A stretch of DNA of 64,000 nucleotides from Nibrella viscosa (lineage in GTDB: Bacteria > Bacteroidota > Bacteroidia > Cytophagales > Spirosomataceae), in contig NZ_BAABHB010000016.1 of the NCBI RefSeq assembly GCF_039541875.1, positions 1 through 64,000 of the forward strand, in the 5' to 3' direction. Each line of letters opens with the position of its first letter. The stretch's first letter is position 1. This document shows positions 31,866 to 39,783 of the stretch, in pieces. The notes under the pieces were generated by a model that made no database searches, was not told the DNA's origin, and worked only from the letters and a program-made list of their open reading frames with translations. A program made the translations under genes and the position numbers.

Positions 31866-34664
31866 TTAGTTTTTCTTCCCGTCGCCTACTGTGGCGGCCG
31901 GTTGTTTCTCGGCCAGCTTTTTGGCGGCCTTCTCGAAATCGCCGGCTTTGACAATGGTCAGCTTGCCGTAGTCGATGTATTTCTTCGCGGCTGCGTTGAC
32001 CTGCTCGGGCGTGAGGGCCGAAATTTTCTTGTCAAAATCGGCATCGTAGGCAAAGGTCCGGCCTGGTTTGGTCAGGTACTGAGCCCATTTGCCGGCCAGC
32101 GAACCATCTTCCGAGCGTGTTACCTGACGACTCTGCAATACGGCCGATTTGGCCGCTTTCAGTTCGGCGTCGGATACTCCATCGGTGACCAGTTTTACAA
32201 GTTCCTCCTGGTAAGCTTTTTCAAGTCGCTCGGAGTTTTCCGGGTTATAAATGGCGTATGAACCAAAGTTGGCCACGTTGTCATTGTCATCGGCGTACAT
32301 GTAGGAGCCTACCCCATAACTGACCCCTTCTTTCTGACGGATACGGGTAGCCAACCGGGAATTCAGGAAGCCACCGCCCAAAATGAAATTTGCCATGTAC
32401 AGCGCCGGATATTCCGGATCATCATCCCGCATGGGAAACTTCATACCCGTCACAAACATGGCATTGGCCTTGTCGTTGGTTTGAATGGTTTCTGTTTTGG
32501 TGGTAGTTGATGTAAGCTGGAGCGGCACCCGAACAAAGGGCCTGGCTGCTTTCCAGGTGCCCAGTGCGTTTTTCACGGTTTTCCGGACGATAGGTTCGTC
32601 AAAATCACCGACTACCGAAACCACCCCATGCTGGGCACCGTAAAAGTCTTTGTAAAACTGTTTGATGTCGTCGAGCCTGAGGGCTTTTAGTTCGTCAATT
32701 TCCTCATCGAACGTTCGGACATACCAGACATGACCTTTCGGGTACGGATTCAGTAAGCGTTCGGCGGTATTGAACGCCAGGGCGTCCGGTTCCTGTTTCT
32801 GGGCTTCAATCTGCGCTAATCGTTCCTGCTTTAACTTCTCAAACTCACTTTCCGGAAAGGAGGGATTACGCAGATAATCCATAATGATAGTGAGCGCGGC
32901 CGGCAGATTTTCCTTTGAGGTTTCTATTTGTATGTTGACCTCCTGGCCGCCACCGTACACATAGGCGCGGGTTTTTAGCTTATCCAACTCGTCCTTTATT
33001 TGTTGGTAGGTCCGGGTCCGGGTGCCCCGCTCCAGCATAGATGCCGTCAGGCTACCGGCCAGGGTGCGGTTCATGAGGCTTTTTTCGTCGCCGTAGCGCA
33101 ACCGGATCTGGGCGTTTACCGATCCGCCCCGTGTGCTCTTGGGCAGCAGGGCAAAGCGTAATCCGTTGCTTTCCTGACCGAGCTTCGTCCGGGCATCAAT
33201 GTTAGCCGGTGATACGTCGAAGGCTTCTCCGGCGGCAACAGCCTTATCGCCTTTATAGTCTTTAACCAACGCCTGCACATCAGGGGTGGCCGGCACCTCC
33301 GTCCGGTCGGGGTTCTGCTCAGGTATAAACACACCAACCGTCCGGTTCGAGGGCTTGAAGTACGTAGCGGCTACGCGCTGCACGTCAGATGCGGTGACGT
33401 TACGAAGCCGGTCGCGATACAGAAAAACCAGTCGCCAGTCGCCGGCACCCATCCACTCGCTCAACTGAAGCCCGATGCGGTCCGTGTTTTTAAAGAGCAG
33501 ATCAATGTCCGACAGGAGTTTCGTTTTAGCCCGTTCTACCTCCTCTTCGGTGGGGGCTTTGCGGGCGAGTTCATCGAAGGTGTTCACCATAGCCAGGCGG
33601 GCCGAGTCTACCGACTGCTCCTTGCGTACTTCCGCAAAGAAGTAAGCAAACGCCGGGTCGTGCAGCGAGGGTGACCAGCCCCATTGGTAGGCCGCCTTTT
33701 TGCTTTCGACGAGCGCTTTGTAAAGTCGTCCGGAGGGTTCATTTGTCAAGACATCCAGTACCACGTCCAGCACGGCATAATCCGGATGGGCGGCTGCGGG
33801 GGTGTGGTAGGCAACGCCGACGCCCTGGGTATCGCCCACGCGCCGGAGAGAAACGAACCGCTCTCCATCCTGAACGGGTTCTACCGTATGAGTAGGCTGT
33901 AGCACACGGGTCGGTCGGGCAATAGGGCTAAAATACTGATTGATCAAAGACAGCGTTTGGGCCTCATCGAATTTACCAGCCACGAGCAGAATGGCATTGT
34001 CGGGCTGGTAATATTTTCGGTAAAACGCCTGAAGGTTTTCGATAGGTACCCGTTCAATGTCCTCTTTGGAGCCGATCGTTGCTTTTCCGTAATTATGCCA
34101 CAGATAAGCGGTGGATAGAATTCGGTTCATCAGGACGTACTGGGGGGAGTTTTCGCCCATTTCAAACTCGTTTCGGACAACCGTAAACTCGGTCTCCAGG
34201 TCTTTTTTTGCAATAAATGAATTGATCATGCGGTCCGATTCCAGATCGAGCGCCCACTTCAGGTTGTCTTCGGTAGCCGAAAAGGTCTCAAAATAATTGG
34301 TACGGTCGTACCAGGTTGTCCCGTTGGGCCGGCAGCCGTGTTCGGTTAGTTCCTGCGGAATGTTTGGGTGCCTGGTAGAGCCTTTAAAGACCAGGTGTTC
34401 CAGCAGATGCGCCATTCCGGTTTCACCCAGCCCTTCATGCCGGGAGCCGACCAGATAGGTCATATTGACGGTAATGGTTGGTTTGGAGGGGTCCGGAAAG
34501 AGCAGCACCCGCAGACCGTTTTTGAGCTGGTATTCGGTAATGCCTTCCACCGAGGTGACTTTGGTGATGCCCTCGGGCAGCTTTTGGGCCGGCAACGTTG
34601 AGATGCTGAACAACCACAGGGCTACAATCAGTAGCCGACGGGTAATCTGTAAGCCTGTAGACAT
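31866..34664 (-). CDS. M16 family zinc metalloprotease, tandem-domain
   Basis: A 932-residue exported peptidase with two M16 halves (about 45-480 and 490-900). The active motif is H86-L-L-E89-H90 in GMAHLLEHLVFKGS, with the distal glutamate in VVRNEFEMGEN. The second half lacks HxxEH. A signal peptide lies within residues 1-26 (RRLLIVALWLFSISTLPA). It is a paralogue of the protease at 17635 with rather different sequence, so the window carries two separate M16 genes. The C-terminus is Lys-rich (EKAAKKLAEKQPAATVGDGK). The gene stands alone. Confidence 0.93.
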   Translation of the reverse strand: MSTGLQITRRLLIVALWLFSISTLPAQKLPEGITKVTSVEGITEYQLKNGLRVLLFPDPSKPTITVNMTYLVGSRHEGLGETGMAHLLEHLVFKGSTRHPNIPQELTEHGCRPNGTTWYDRTNYFETFSATEDNLKWALDLESDRMINSFIAKKDLETEFTVVRNEFEMGENSPQYVLMNRILSTAYLWHNYGKATIGSKEDIERVPIENLQAFYRKYYQPDNAILLVAGKFDEAQTLSLINQYFSPIARPTRVLQPTHTVEPVQDGERFVSLRRVGDTQGVGVAYHTPAAAHPDYAVLDVVLDVLTNEPSGRLYKALVESKKAAYQWGWSPSLHDPAFAYFFAEVRKEQSVDSARLAMVNTFDELARKAPTEEEVERAKTKLLSDIDLLFKNTDRIGLQLSEWMGAGDWRLVFLYRDRLRNVTASDVQRVAATYFKPSNRTVGVFIPEQNPDRTEVPATPDVQALVKDYKGDKAVAAGEAFDVSPANIDARTKLGQESNGLRFALLPKSTRGGSVNAQIRLRYGDEKSLMNRTLAGSLTASMLERGTRTRTYQQIKDELDKLKTRAYVYGGGQEVNIQIETSKENLPAALTIIMDYLRNPSFPESEFEKLKQERLAQIEAQKQEPDALAFNTAERLLNPYPKGHVWYVRTFDEEIDELKALRLDDIKQFYKDFYGAQHGVVSVVGDFDEPIVRKTVKNALGTWKAARPFVRVPLQLTSTTTKTETIQTNDKANAMFVTGMKFPMRDDDPEYPALYMANFILGGGFLNSRLATRIRQKEGVSYGVGSYMYADDNDNVANFGSYAIYNPENSERLEKAYQEELVKLVTDGVSDAELKAAKSAVLQSRQVTRSEDGSLAGKWAQYLTKPGRTFAYDADFDKKISALTPEQVNAAAKKYIDYGKLTIVKAGDFEKAAKKLAEKQPAATVGDGKKN

Positions 34665-34800
34665 AGAGAAAGGGGGTTAGTTAGAGGGCCTGAATCAGCT
34701 TTGTCAGTATATTCCGTAGTTACTAAAAGGTGGGACAGAAGTCAAGAACTTCTGGTGTGAGCGGTTAAAAAACGCAGTAGAAGGGGAGAGCGGGCAAAGA

Positions 34801-34830
34801 AGAAGGCCGGAGCAGTTGCCCCGGCCTTCT
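34801..34830 (-). terminator. Terminator after the CsbD gene
   Basis: AGAAGGCCGG (34801-34810) pairs perfectly with 34821-34830 around a 10-base loop, 32 bases past the CsbD stop on the minus strand. Confidence 0.75.
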
Positions 34831-34862
34831 GTATACATGTGCCTGACACGTAACGTACACCG

Positions 34863-35099
34863 TTACTCGTCCCGGTAGTTCATCATATCGTGCAGTTCCT
34901 GCTTGGTCTTACCGGTTTTCTGCTGCAAACGGCCATACATTTCGTCTTTCTTGCCGTCGGCGTAGTCGAAATCATCGTCGGTCAGGTCGGCCCAGGCCTG
35001 CTTCATTTTGCCTTTAAACTCGTTCCAGCCGCCTTTTACCCGATCCTTGGCGCCATCGGCAGCCAGATTGTCATTGTCCAAATCTCTGTCTCTGTTCAT
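34863..35099 (-). CDS. CsbD-family stress protein
   Basis: A 78-residue highly hydrophilic protein of the CsbD group. GAKDRVKGGWNEFKGKMKQA with WADLTDDDFDYADGKKDEMY is the family signature (WNxxKGxxKxxWxxLTDDD). CsbD proteins are induced by general stress; their molecular task is not established. Length is typical. It is a single gene ending at a hairpin. The gap 35100-35364 holds its promoter region and the next gene's terminator. Confidence 0.92.
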   Translation of the reverse strand: MNRDRDLDNDNLAADGAKDRVKGGWNEFKGKMKQAWADLTDDDFDYADGKKDEMYGRLQQKTGKTKQELHDMMNYRDE

Positions 35100-35231
35100 A
35101 ACGTTTTGTGTTTTTTAAGTTCACCATTCTATAACTATCGAAGGATGGAATTGTTGTAATTTTATATGGGAGTAATTTGAATGCCTGCCTGATCGGGTAT
35201 GCAGAGATTGTACAGCTGATAGGGAGCGCGT

Positions 35232-35263
35232 AAAAAAGCCGAAGCATGAGCCCCGGCCTTCTT
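35232..35263 (-). terminator. Terminator of the FAD monooxygenase gene
   Basis: On the minus strand AAGGCCGGGGC pairs with GCTTCGGCTTT using G-T wobbles across a 4-base loop and is followed by six T. It lies about 100 bases beyond the monooxygenase stop. Confidence 0.65.
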
Positions 35264-35364
35264 ACATCACAACCTCAGAAAATATCAGGTCAGGAGAGTC
35301 TCTGTGCAGAGTACGGTCTTATGACGTGACTATACATCTTATAACGGGTAAACCGCAAAAATGT

Positions 35365-36504
35365 TTACCCATCCATAGGTTGATGTTTCAGCAGGTGCTG
35401 CACCACCCGCTCGGAGTCCATTTGAATGCTCCGTAAAATGCCTGTGAGTGGCGTGGTGAAACCCAGGAAGCATAATCCGGTCAGCTCGCTGGTGTCGAAC
35501 CACATATGCCGGGGGTATCCCTTTGGGTTCAGCACCTGATCGGCCAGTGGCCCCAGCAGCGCTGCCAGACCAGTACGGTAGCCGGTGGCCATGATAATGG
35601 CATCGAACGGAATGTCCCGGCCGTCGGTGAAGGTAACGGTTTTGGCGTTGACCTGCCGGATGCCGGGTACTACGCTGATGTTGCCTGCTTTGATCTGATC
35701 GAGTGTACCCAGATCGATTACCGGAATTTTACCTAATTTCCGGATCTGGTAGGAGGGCGGGTACGGCGGCTTCTGTAAACCGTAGGCCGACAGATCACCC
35801 ACCGTCAGCCGCTGCGACAGGCCCGCCATCAAATCGTAAAACCAGTTGGGGAATTTGTTCAGGAAGATAGCCGTGGGCTGGGTGGGCCGCCCGAACATAT
35901 CGCGTTTGACGATATTGACCGGGCCGCGCACCGAAATAAAAGGCTTTGCGCCGTATTCGTACAGGTCCAGGGCAATCTCGGCCCCGGTATTGCCCATACC
36001 CACCACCAGCACCTGCTCCCCGGCAAAGGGGGCCCCGTTGCGGTAGTCGCGGCTGTGCCAGATAATACCCCGGAAGGTCTGCTGCCCCGGCAGTTCGGGC
36101 TGGTAAGGTACGCGATTATAACCGGTGGCCACCACCACCTGCCGGGCCTCAAACCGATCGGTCTGGGTCTCGACCCGCCACTCGCCCTGCCTGCCCCGCC
36201 GTATGCCGGTTACCTGTTGATTAAAAAGCGGGGTAATGCCGAAGTGTTCGGTGTAGCGCTCCATATACTCTACCAGTTGCAGCCGGGATATGTAGCGGGG
36301 ATAATGCGCCGGAAACGGCAGGTGAGGCAGGGCCGAGTACTCTTTGACCGTATGCAGATGCAGCCGGTCGTAATGCTGCCGCCAGGCATAGCCGATGTAT
36401 GCACTGGCTTCCAGGAGAGTAAAGGGGACATGATGGTAGGCCAGTTGGCCGGCCATAGCCAGTCCGGCCGGCCCGGCCCCGATAATAAGGATTGGTTTGG
36501 TCAT
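35365..36504 (-). CDS. FAD-dependent monooxygenase (FMO/YUCCA-like)
   Basis: A 379-residue flavoprotein monooxygenase. The FAD-binding GAGPAG (8-13) is in LIIGAGPAGLAMAGQLA. The NADP-binding Rossmann motif GMGNTG lies in VLVVGMGNTGAEIAL (about 165-180). ATGY occurs twice (ATGYNRVPYQP and MATGYRTGLAALLGP), the FMO signature. The FxGxxxHS-like block FRGIIWHSRDYR (144-155) is the identifying motif of class B monooxygenases. It should use NADPH and O2 to oxygenate a soft nucleophile or ketone. It is divergent from a GAF protein gene and has its own terminator. Confidence 0.9.
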   Translation of the reverse strand: MTKPILIIGAGPAGLAMAGQLAYHHVPFTLLEASAYIGYAWRQHYDRLHLHTVKEYSALPHLPFPAHYPRYISRLQLVEYMERYTEHFGITPLFNQQVTGIRRGRQGEWRVETQTDRFEARQVVVATGYNRVPYQPELPGQQTFRGIIWHSRDYRNGAPFAGEQVLVVGMGNTGAEIALDLYEYGAKPFISVRGPVNIVKRDMFGRPTQPTAIFLNKFPNWFYDLMAGLSQRLTVGDLSAYGLQKPPYPPSYQIRKLGKIPVIDLGTLDQIKAGNISVVPGIRQVNAKTVTFTDGRDIPFDAIIMATGYRTGLAALLGPLADQVLNPKGYPRHMWFDTSELTGLCFLGFTTPLTGILRSIQMDSERVVQHLLKHQPMDG

Positions 36505-36645
36505 GGCTAAGGATCAAAGCGGCTATACGTATGGGTGTAAACGGAGTAATCCGGAAATTGTCATTTGTTTTAATGAGTGTTTAATCGTGAGAACCGGTTA
36601 TCTACAGACATTTGTGTGTATCAACATGATTCACCAGGTTACATC

Positions 36646-37194
36646 ATGAAAGCTGCATCTGTTCCCGACAATGAAGCCGCCCGTCTTAAGGCGTTGAACT
36701 CCTATTCAATTCTGGACTCAATGCCCGAGGAGGAGTACGATAGTATAACGCGGATTGCCACCGAAATCTGCCGGGCACCCATATCGCTCGTTAGTCTGAT
36801 TGACGAGAACCGGCAGTGGTTTAAATCGCGGCAGCGGCTGAAAGTCACCGAAACGCCCCGCGACCAGTCGTTTTGCGCCCACGCCATTATTCAGCCCGAC
36901 CAGATATTCATTGTCTCGGACGCCCGGCAGGACGAGCGGTTTGCCGACAATCCGCTGGTGACGGGCTACCCCAACGTGGTCTTTTACGCCGGGGTCCCCC
37001 TGGTCGATAACGACGGTTTTCCGCTGGGTTCCCTCTGCGTGATCGACAACCGCCCCCGCACCCTTACCGAAAACCAGCTACTGGCCCTGAAAGCCCTGGC
37101 CAGGCTGGTCACAACCAACTTTGAGCTCCGGCGCACCCGAAAGGCGCTGGAGGAGACCCGCAAAGCGCTGGCGGAAGCGCAGAAAAACGGGTAA
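36646..37194 (+). CDS. GAF-domain protein
   Basis: A 182-residue protein with one GAF domain (about 20-160). LNSYSILDSMPEEEYDSITRIATEICRAPISL.. is the start of the GAF group often found before histidine kinases or GGDEF domains, followed by SLIDENRQWFKSR and DQSFCAHAI. The C-terminal 20 residues (ALEETRKALAEAQ) form a short coiled coil. No output domain follows, so it may act as a free sensor or partner of a separate kinase. The start at 36646 is chosen over an upstream in-frame ATG because the conserved part begins soon after. Confidence 0.85.
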   Translation: MKAASVPDNEAARLKALNSYSILDSMPEEEYDSITRIATEICRAPISLVSLIDENRQWFKSRQRLKVTETPRDQSFCAHAIIQPDQIFIVSDARQDERFADNPLVTGYPNVVFYAGVPLVDNDGFPLGSLCVIDNRPRTLTENQLLALKALARLVTTNFELRRTRKALEETRKALAEAQKNG

Positions 37195-37330
37195 CCGTCT
37201 CGCTGAATCCTGCCTGCATCCGCTCAAACCTAAAGGTATTTGTCGGTTAAACAACGGTCGGTGGCGTCAATGGGGCATAACCTTTCCGGCAGACAGATGG
37301 TTGGTAGACTACTACCATTTTACCAACGTT

Positions 37331-37535
37331 ATGAAATATACCTGGTTCGTTTTTTGTTTGCTGCTTTGGGAAAGTAGCTCCCCCGCGTTGCTGTCGATAA
37401 GGCACAGAACGTGGATTTTAGCCGCTACCGGACGGTTCTATTGAAGATGCCGTGGGTAACCCCGCCAATATCAATGAGCAACTGACCCGGCAGGTCGAAC
37501 GAATCGTAGAGAAATTTCCGGATCGGAACAGTTAG
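37331..37535 (+). pseudogene. Decayed DUF4136-like lipoprotein gene
   Basis: Three adjacent frames together give a DUF4136 pattern. A start at 37331 reads MKYTWFVFCLLLW as a lipoprotein-like signal. After a +1 shift in a C-run (near 37380) comes PRVAVDKAQNVDFSRYRT, the conserved N-terminal block of DUF4136. After another shift comes DGSIEDAVGNPANINEQLTR and VERIVEKFP, the conserved C-terminal block, ending at TAG 37533-37535. The central 100 or so residues are missing, so this is a deletion remnant. It accounts for the gap 37195-37584. Confidence 0.6.
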
Positions 37536-37540
37536 CGCAA

Positions 37541-37580
37541 AAAAAGCCTGGTTGGGAAATGTAAGCCGATCAGGCTTTTT
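37541..37580. terminator. Bidirectional terminator
   Basis: AAAAAGCCTG (37541-37550) pairs perfectly with CAGGCTTTTT (37571-37580), with A- and T-runs at the ends. It serves the DUF4136 remnant and the convergent quinone reductase. Confidence 0.8.
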
Positions 37581-37584
37581 TCTC

Positions 37585-38538
37585 TTATTTTTCCTCGTCC
37601 GAATGATTAATGGCCACCACCAGTTTGCCCGTTGCGTGGCCGGCTTCACTGTGCTGGTGCGCTTTGGCTATTTCCGGCAGCAGATACACATGCTCGATCA
37701 CCGGTTCCAGCCGACCGGCCGCTACCAGGGTCAGCAGCCAGTGCATATCGTCTTTGCTGAACTTCATGGCAATCGTATCGGTCTTCTGGTTGGTAAAGGT
37801 GGTGACCACATCCTGAAAAAGCTGCGCAGCCGAGGGTACCGTAGCAATGTAAATGCCGTCGTCGGTCAGCACCTTTTTGCACTCGCTGAAAGACCGCTTG
37901 CTCACCGTATCAAAAATGATTTTATAGCGGTCGGGGAGCTGCGTAAAATCCTCCTTCCGGTAATCGATAACGCGGCCGGCTCCTAACCGGCGCACCAGGT
38001 CGGTATGGCGGTCACTGCATACAGCCGTAACGCGGCCGCCCAGGATACACGCAATCTGCACCGCAAAGGTGCCCACTCCGCCCGCAGCGCCGTTGATCAG
38101 CACCTGATCGCCGGGTCGCAGATGGCCCAGGTCCCGTAGGGCCTGCAAGGCCGTGAGACCCGCAATAGGAATGGCAGCCGCCGGCACGTAATCAAGATCG
38201 TCGGGCAGTTTCACCACGTTCTTCTGATGGGCCAGCGCGTATTCGGCATAGCCGCCCCCGTCCAGGCCGAGTTCGGCCACTACCCGGTCGCCGGGCCGGA
38301 AGTCCGTCACCATCAGCCCGGTGGCCACTACTTCGCCGGCGCATTCGGCCCCCAGAATCCTGGGGAACTTTCCCGGCAGCCATTTAGAGAAACCTGCCCG
38401 CAGTTTCCAGTCGAGGGGATTGATGCTGGTGGCGTACACGCGGATGAGCACATCGTGGTGATCGGGTACCGGCTGGGGTACGTCCTGGAGCTGCAATACG
38501 CTGCTGTCGCCGTTCTGGTTGATTACAACTGCCTTCAT
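37585..38538 (-). CDS. Zinc-free MDR-family quinone/enone oxidoreductase
   Basis: A 317-residue medium-chain reductase of the quinone oxidoreductase (QOR/Zta1-like) branch. The GroES-like domain (1-120) has ATSINPLDWKLRAGF, and the NADP-binding motif is INGAAGGVGTFAVQIA (about 145-160). The zinc-binding cysteines of alcohol dehydrogenases are absent, as expected for QOR-type enzymes. It reduces quinones or alpha,beta-unsaturated carbonyls with NADPH. The ATG at 38538 is chosen because the family begins MKAVVI. The preceding TIM-barrel gene ends 84 bases upstream on the same strand, so co-transcription is possible. Confidence 0.9.
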   Translation of the reverse strand: MKAVVINQNGDSSVLQLQDVPQPVPDHHDVLIRVYATSINPLDWKLRAGFSKWLPGKFPRILGAECAGEVVATGLMVTDFRPGDRVVAELGLDGGGYAEYALAHQKNVVKLPDDLDYVPAAAIPIAGLTALQALRDLGHLRPGDQVLINGAAGGVGTFAVQIACILGGRVTAVCSDRHTDLVRRLGAGRVIDYRKEDFTQLPDRYKIIFDTVSKRSFSECKKVLTDDGIYIATVPSAAQLFQDVVTTFTNQKTDTIAMKFSKDDMHWLLTLVAAGRLEPVIEHVYLLPEIAKAHQHSEAGHATGKLVVAINHSDEEK

Positions 38539-38622
38539 AGATGAACGAGTGGGGGAACACGCTATTTTTGTCATAACAATTTTCCCGCCAAAACGTCTCC
38601 GAAAGCAGTTGCGCAGCACTGG

Positions 38623-39564
38623 TCAGATACCGTCGGTCAGGGCTTTCATTTTTGCCAGGGCGGTCTGGACCACCTGTTCGGCCGGCTGGGCGTAGTAGTT
38701 TTTGTTGAACACTTCCAGCGACAGCACAATGGGACGGTCCGGATTACGAATCGTTTGCAGAATGCGCCGGATCGGGGCAACACCGTCGCCCGGATACACG
38801 CGGTCGGCATCGGTAATGACCTCCGGCGACAGCGTAGCCGGGTAATCGTTCACGTGGAAGATCTCAATGCCCGGTTTGCCCACCAGCGGGAGGCTATCGA
38901 GACTTGATTTGCCTTTGTAGAGGTGGTACACATCGAGCAGGAGCCGGGCCGAGGGGTGACCGCTTTCAACGGCCACGTACATAACGTCGCTCAGCCGGTT
39001 CAGATTGGCCGAAAAGCCCCAGAGTTCCAGGTTGGGCACAACGCCGGTCTGATCGCCCAGCTCCAGAATGGCCCGGTAGCGTTCGGCGGCTTTCCGTAAG
39101 TCGAGACCGGGCGTTTGGGTGGCTCCCATGGGCGGAGAGGCCACGCGCCGGCAGTCGATCTGCGCCAGTTGGTCCATTTCGCGTTTCATCTGCTCCAGGC
39201 CTTTGGCGCGGGTGTTGTTATCGTCTACAATCCACTGCGCAAAGCCGATGGCCTGCTCGGCTTTCAGGCCCAGATCGCTGAGCCGCTTCCGGGCATCGGC
39301 CAGCGTACCCCCGCTGTTCAGAAAATCCTGGAGGGTATTGATCCAGATTTCGACGGAGCGGAACCCGGCCTTCGAGGCTACTTCGAGTTCTTTGACAAAG
39401 CCCAGTTTCTGCCCCCGGATGGTGCTCATGTTGAGGCAGGGAATAAACGCGGGGGGCGTTTTGGGTTTCGGCTGAGACCGGCTGACGCGGGGCAGCAGCG
39501 TGGCTCCGGCGGTGGCGGCTAAGGTTGTTAAAAGCTGACGGCGGTTCGGTAGGGAGTCGGACAT
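38623..39564 (-). CDS. Exported sugar-phosphate isomerase/epimerase-like protein
   Basis: A 313-residue xylose-isomerase-like TIM-barrel protein (AP endonuclease 2 superfamily). Residues 1-35 hold an N-terminal signal with NRRQLLTTLAATAGATLLPR, resembling a Tat signal with one RR pair. The barrel starts with FIPCLNMSTIRGQK and contains metal-ligand candidates in SVEIWI, NLELWGF, LLLDVYHLYKG, IEIFHVNDYP and LSLEVFN, the classic E/D/H pattern at strand ends. Such exported homologues are common in Bacteroidetes sugar metabolism. The substrate is unknown. Direct repeats in its promoter suggest a dedicated regulator. Confidence 0.85.
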   Translation of the reverse strand: MSDSLPNRRQLLTTLAATAGATLLPRVSRSQPKPKTPPAFIPCLNMSTIRGQKLGFVKELEVASKAGFRSVEIWINTLQDFLNSGGTLADARKRLSDLGLKAEQAIGFAQWIVDDNNTRAKGLEQMKREMDQLAQIDCRRVASPPMGATQTPGLDLRKAAERYRAILELGDQTGVVPNLELWGFSANLNRLSDVMYVAVESGHPSARLLLDVYHLYKGKSSLDSLPLVGKPGIEIFHVNDYPATLSPEVITDADRVYPGDGVAPIRRILQTIRNPDRPIVLSLEVFNKNYYAQPAEQVVQTALAKMKALTDGI

Positions 39565-39593
39565 TGGATTTTGGATTGGGAATTTCGGGTTTC

Positions 39594-39632
39594 GGATTAC
39601 TAACGCGCGATATGCGGACTACTAACGCGCAA
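39594..39632. promoter_or_regulatory. Two direct repeats in a divergent promoter
   Basis: GGATTACTAACGCGCGA (39594-39610) and GGACTACTAACGCGCAA (39616-39632) match in 15 of 17 positions and start 22 bases apart, two DNA turns. On the minus strand a TATTTTGC -7-like box (39629-39636) overlaps the second copy. They look like tandem operator half-sites controlling the isomerase and perhaps the divergent FUSC gene. Confidence 0.5.
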
Positions 39633-39783
39633 AATAAGGATTCTTTCTGGTAAAAGACGGCGGCTGCCGCGGGCTACTGACAATTTACCGGCCGAAGCCG
39701 CCGGCCGGTCGGAACCACAGCGACCGGTCGGCGGTTTATGTTAAGAGACTTCGCCGGTTGGCGGGGCCGACGTCTCTACCCGA

